Positions 25,801 through 26,522 of a stretch of DNA of 26,522 nt are shown in pieces; the first letter of the stretch is position 1, and the number at the start of each line of letters is the position of its first letter. Source of the DNA: Clostridia bacterium (GTDB lineage: Bacteria > Bacillota > Clostridia > Christensenellales > UBA1242); the NCBI GenBank assembly GCA_017537515.1, contig JAFYKO010000134.1, positions 1-26,522 of the forward strand, read 5' to 3'. The notes beneath the pieces were generated by a model. The model was not told where the DNA came from. It ran no database searches and was given only the letters and a program-made list of their open reading frames with translations. Made by a program: the position numbers and the translations under genes.

Positions 25801-26522
25801 CTCCCCTAGCGGGGTTCATTGGTTCCACAGCGTAAATTTCGGCTGTCCGAGCCGTATTGTTCTGCTTAAACGCAAACTTCTTTATGTTATGTGCTGCAAG
25901 CAGGTCCCTTTGATTTACAGCACCGCAAACAGGGCAGGTCCATACACGGTCGGACAGTTTAAGACCGCTATGTATATGCCCGCAGGAACACATTTTGCTA
26001 GACGGCTCAAACCGACCAATCCTAATTATGTTCTTGCCATACCATTCTGCCTTGTAGTCCATATAGGCATTGAACGTGCCGATGCTTATGTCGGACAACG
26101 CCTGTGCAAGCCTATGGTTTTTAAGCATATTACTTGCAGACAGCGTTTCTAGGCAAATGGTGTCGTAGTGGTCTATGAGCCACCTGCTTGTCTTGTGCAG
26201 GAAATCCTTTCTGCGGTTGGTCACTTTCTCGTATTGACGGGCGAGCAACTTGACGGCTCTTTTCCGTGAGTTGCTTCCCTTCTTCTTGCGGGAAACCGAA
26301 CGCTGCAAACGCTTCAAGCGTTTCAAGGACTTCTTGATGTTCTTCGGGTTCTGTATTTCAGTTCCGTCACTCAATGTGGCAAACGTCTTGATACCCAAGT
26401 CCACACCGACCGCTTTGTTCTCGTCTATCGGTGCCTTGTTCGGAATGGAATCGTTGGTTTCTACCAGGATTGAAATGAAATACTTGCCCGTAGGTGTTCT
26501 GCTGACGGTGCTAGACTTAATC
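25766..26522 (-). CDS. tnpB: TnpB RNA-guided endonuclease, C-terminal part (cut by window edge)
   Basis: The frame is open at the right edge (first full codon at 26519-26521) and runs to a TAG at 25766, so 252 residues are seen. The RuvC core reads VGVDLGIKTFATLSDG (catalytic Asp), a long charged coil (KSLKRLKRLQRSVSRKKKGS), ICLETLSASNM (Glu), the zinc finger CSCGHIHSGL ... CPVCG, and NQRDLLAAHNI (third Asp). All key residues are present. By family it is a guide-RNA-directed nuclease of IS605-type elements. A GTG at 26402-26404 inside this frame is not the true start. It is clearly different from the plus-strand TnpB in sequence. Confidence 0.9.
   Translation of the reverse strand, partial: IKSSTVSRTPTGKYFISILVETNDSIPNKAPIDENKAVGVDLGIKTFATLSDGTEIQNPKNIKKSLKRLKRLQRSVSRKKKGSNSRKRAVKLLARQYEKVTNRRKDFLHKTSRWLIDHYDTICLETLSASNMLKNHRLAQALSDISIGTFNAYMDYKAEWYGKNIIRIGRFEPSSKMCSCGHIHSGLKLSDRVWTCPVCGAVNQRDLLAAHNIKKFAFKQNNTARTAEIYAVEPMNPARGAATETCTASCG

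Larger units (their letters stand above)
25757..26522 (-). mobile_element. TnpB element (cut by window edge), right end at about 25757
   Basis: Minus-strand TnpB gene with a right-end hairpin GCACG/CGTGC (25772-25785) overlapping the tnpB stop, then GGGTAGTCCACGTGC. This differs from the right end of the other TnpB element, so they are different element families. The exact boundary is uncertain, near 25750-25760. No TnpA visible in the window. Confidence 0.6.

Noticed and set aside
1..26522. Avoidance of GANTC, CCWGG, GGNCC or GCWGC
   Set aside because: These words are readily seen (GATTC, CCAGG, GGACC, GCTGC), so the depletion is limited to uninterrupted four-base palindromes.

Overview
The window looks like part of a large bacteriophage genome. 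About sixty short, tightly packed genes run almost entirely on the minus strand with ATGA/TAATG start-stop overlaps. Most are unlike any family I can name. With them are a phage-style tRNA array, free-standing HNH endonuclease genes, TnpB elements and nucleotide/nucleic-acid enzymes. I see no capsid, tail, replication or packaging gene, so this is an accessory or early region. Both ends cut genes. Shine-Dalgarno sequences (GAGGA, AAGGA) and TTGACA-17-TATATT promoters suggest a host with a conventional sigma-70-like factor. I cannot name the host.

Layout: 1-8082 is a long minus-strand series of small genes, including six cysteine-pair (zinc-ribbon-like) proteins, a CoaD-like adenylyltransferase (6014-6559) and a 450-residue unknown protein. 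8167-8917 holds a stand-alone HAD phosphatase like the 3'-phosphatase domain of phage polynucleotide kinase. 9072-11379 is an insertion hot spot with an HNH endonuclease gene and a TnpB element on the plus strand. 11376-13494 holds a DUF2958 gene and small genes. 13599-13813 is a plus-strand structured leader plus a 38-codon ORF. 14169-15509 is a six-tRNA array (Phe, Glu, Ala, Asn, Tyr, Ser) interrupted by a second HNH gene. 15590-25722 is another series of small minus-strand genes. 25766 to the end is a second TnpB, cut by the window.

Regulation: six minus-strand promoters share a nearly identical architecture. A -35 TTGACA and -10 TATATT are 17 bp apart, an A/T tract lies upstream, and a 27-bp dyad (ATTACCTA-N11-TAGGTAAT) covers the -35 and spacer. 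The dyad co-varies in one copy, as expected for an operator of a common repressor. Most are followed by a conserved leader (ACCACTTCAACCGAGGAT). A seventh promoter, before the tRNA array, lacks the dyad. Two strong intrinsic terminators lie inside apparent transcription units, which implies read-through, attenuation or antitermination.

The most striking property is compositional. Reading every line, I found no GATC, TCGA, AGCT, GGCC, CCGG, CATG or CGCG, and only one GCGC and one GTAC, although roughly 100 of each would be expected by chance. ACGT, CTAG, TGCA and the A/T-only palindromes are common. The avoidance reaches the tRNAs: every T-loop that keeps G57 has the nearly universal T55 replaced by C (TCCGA instead of TTCGA). 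This points to long selection against nine common four-base restriction specificities.
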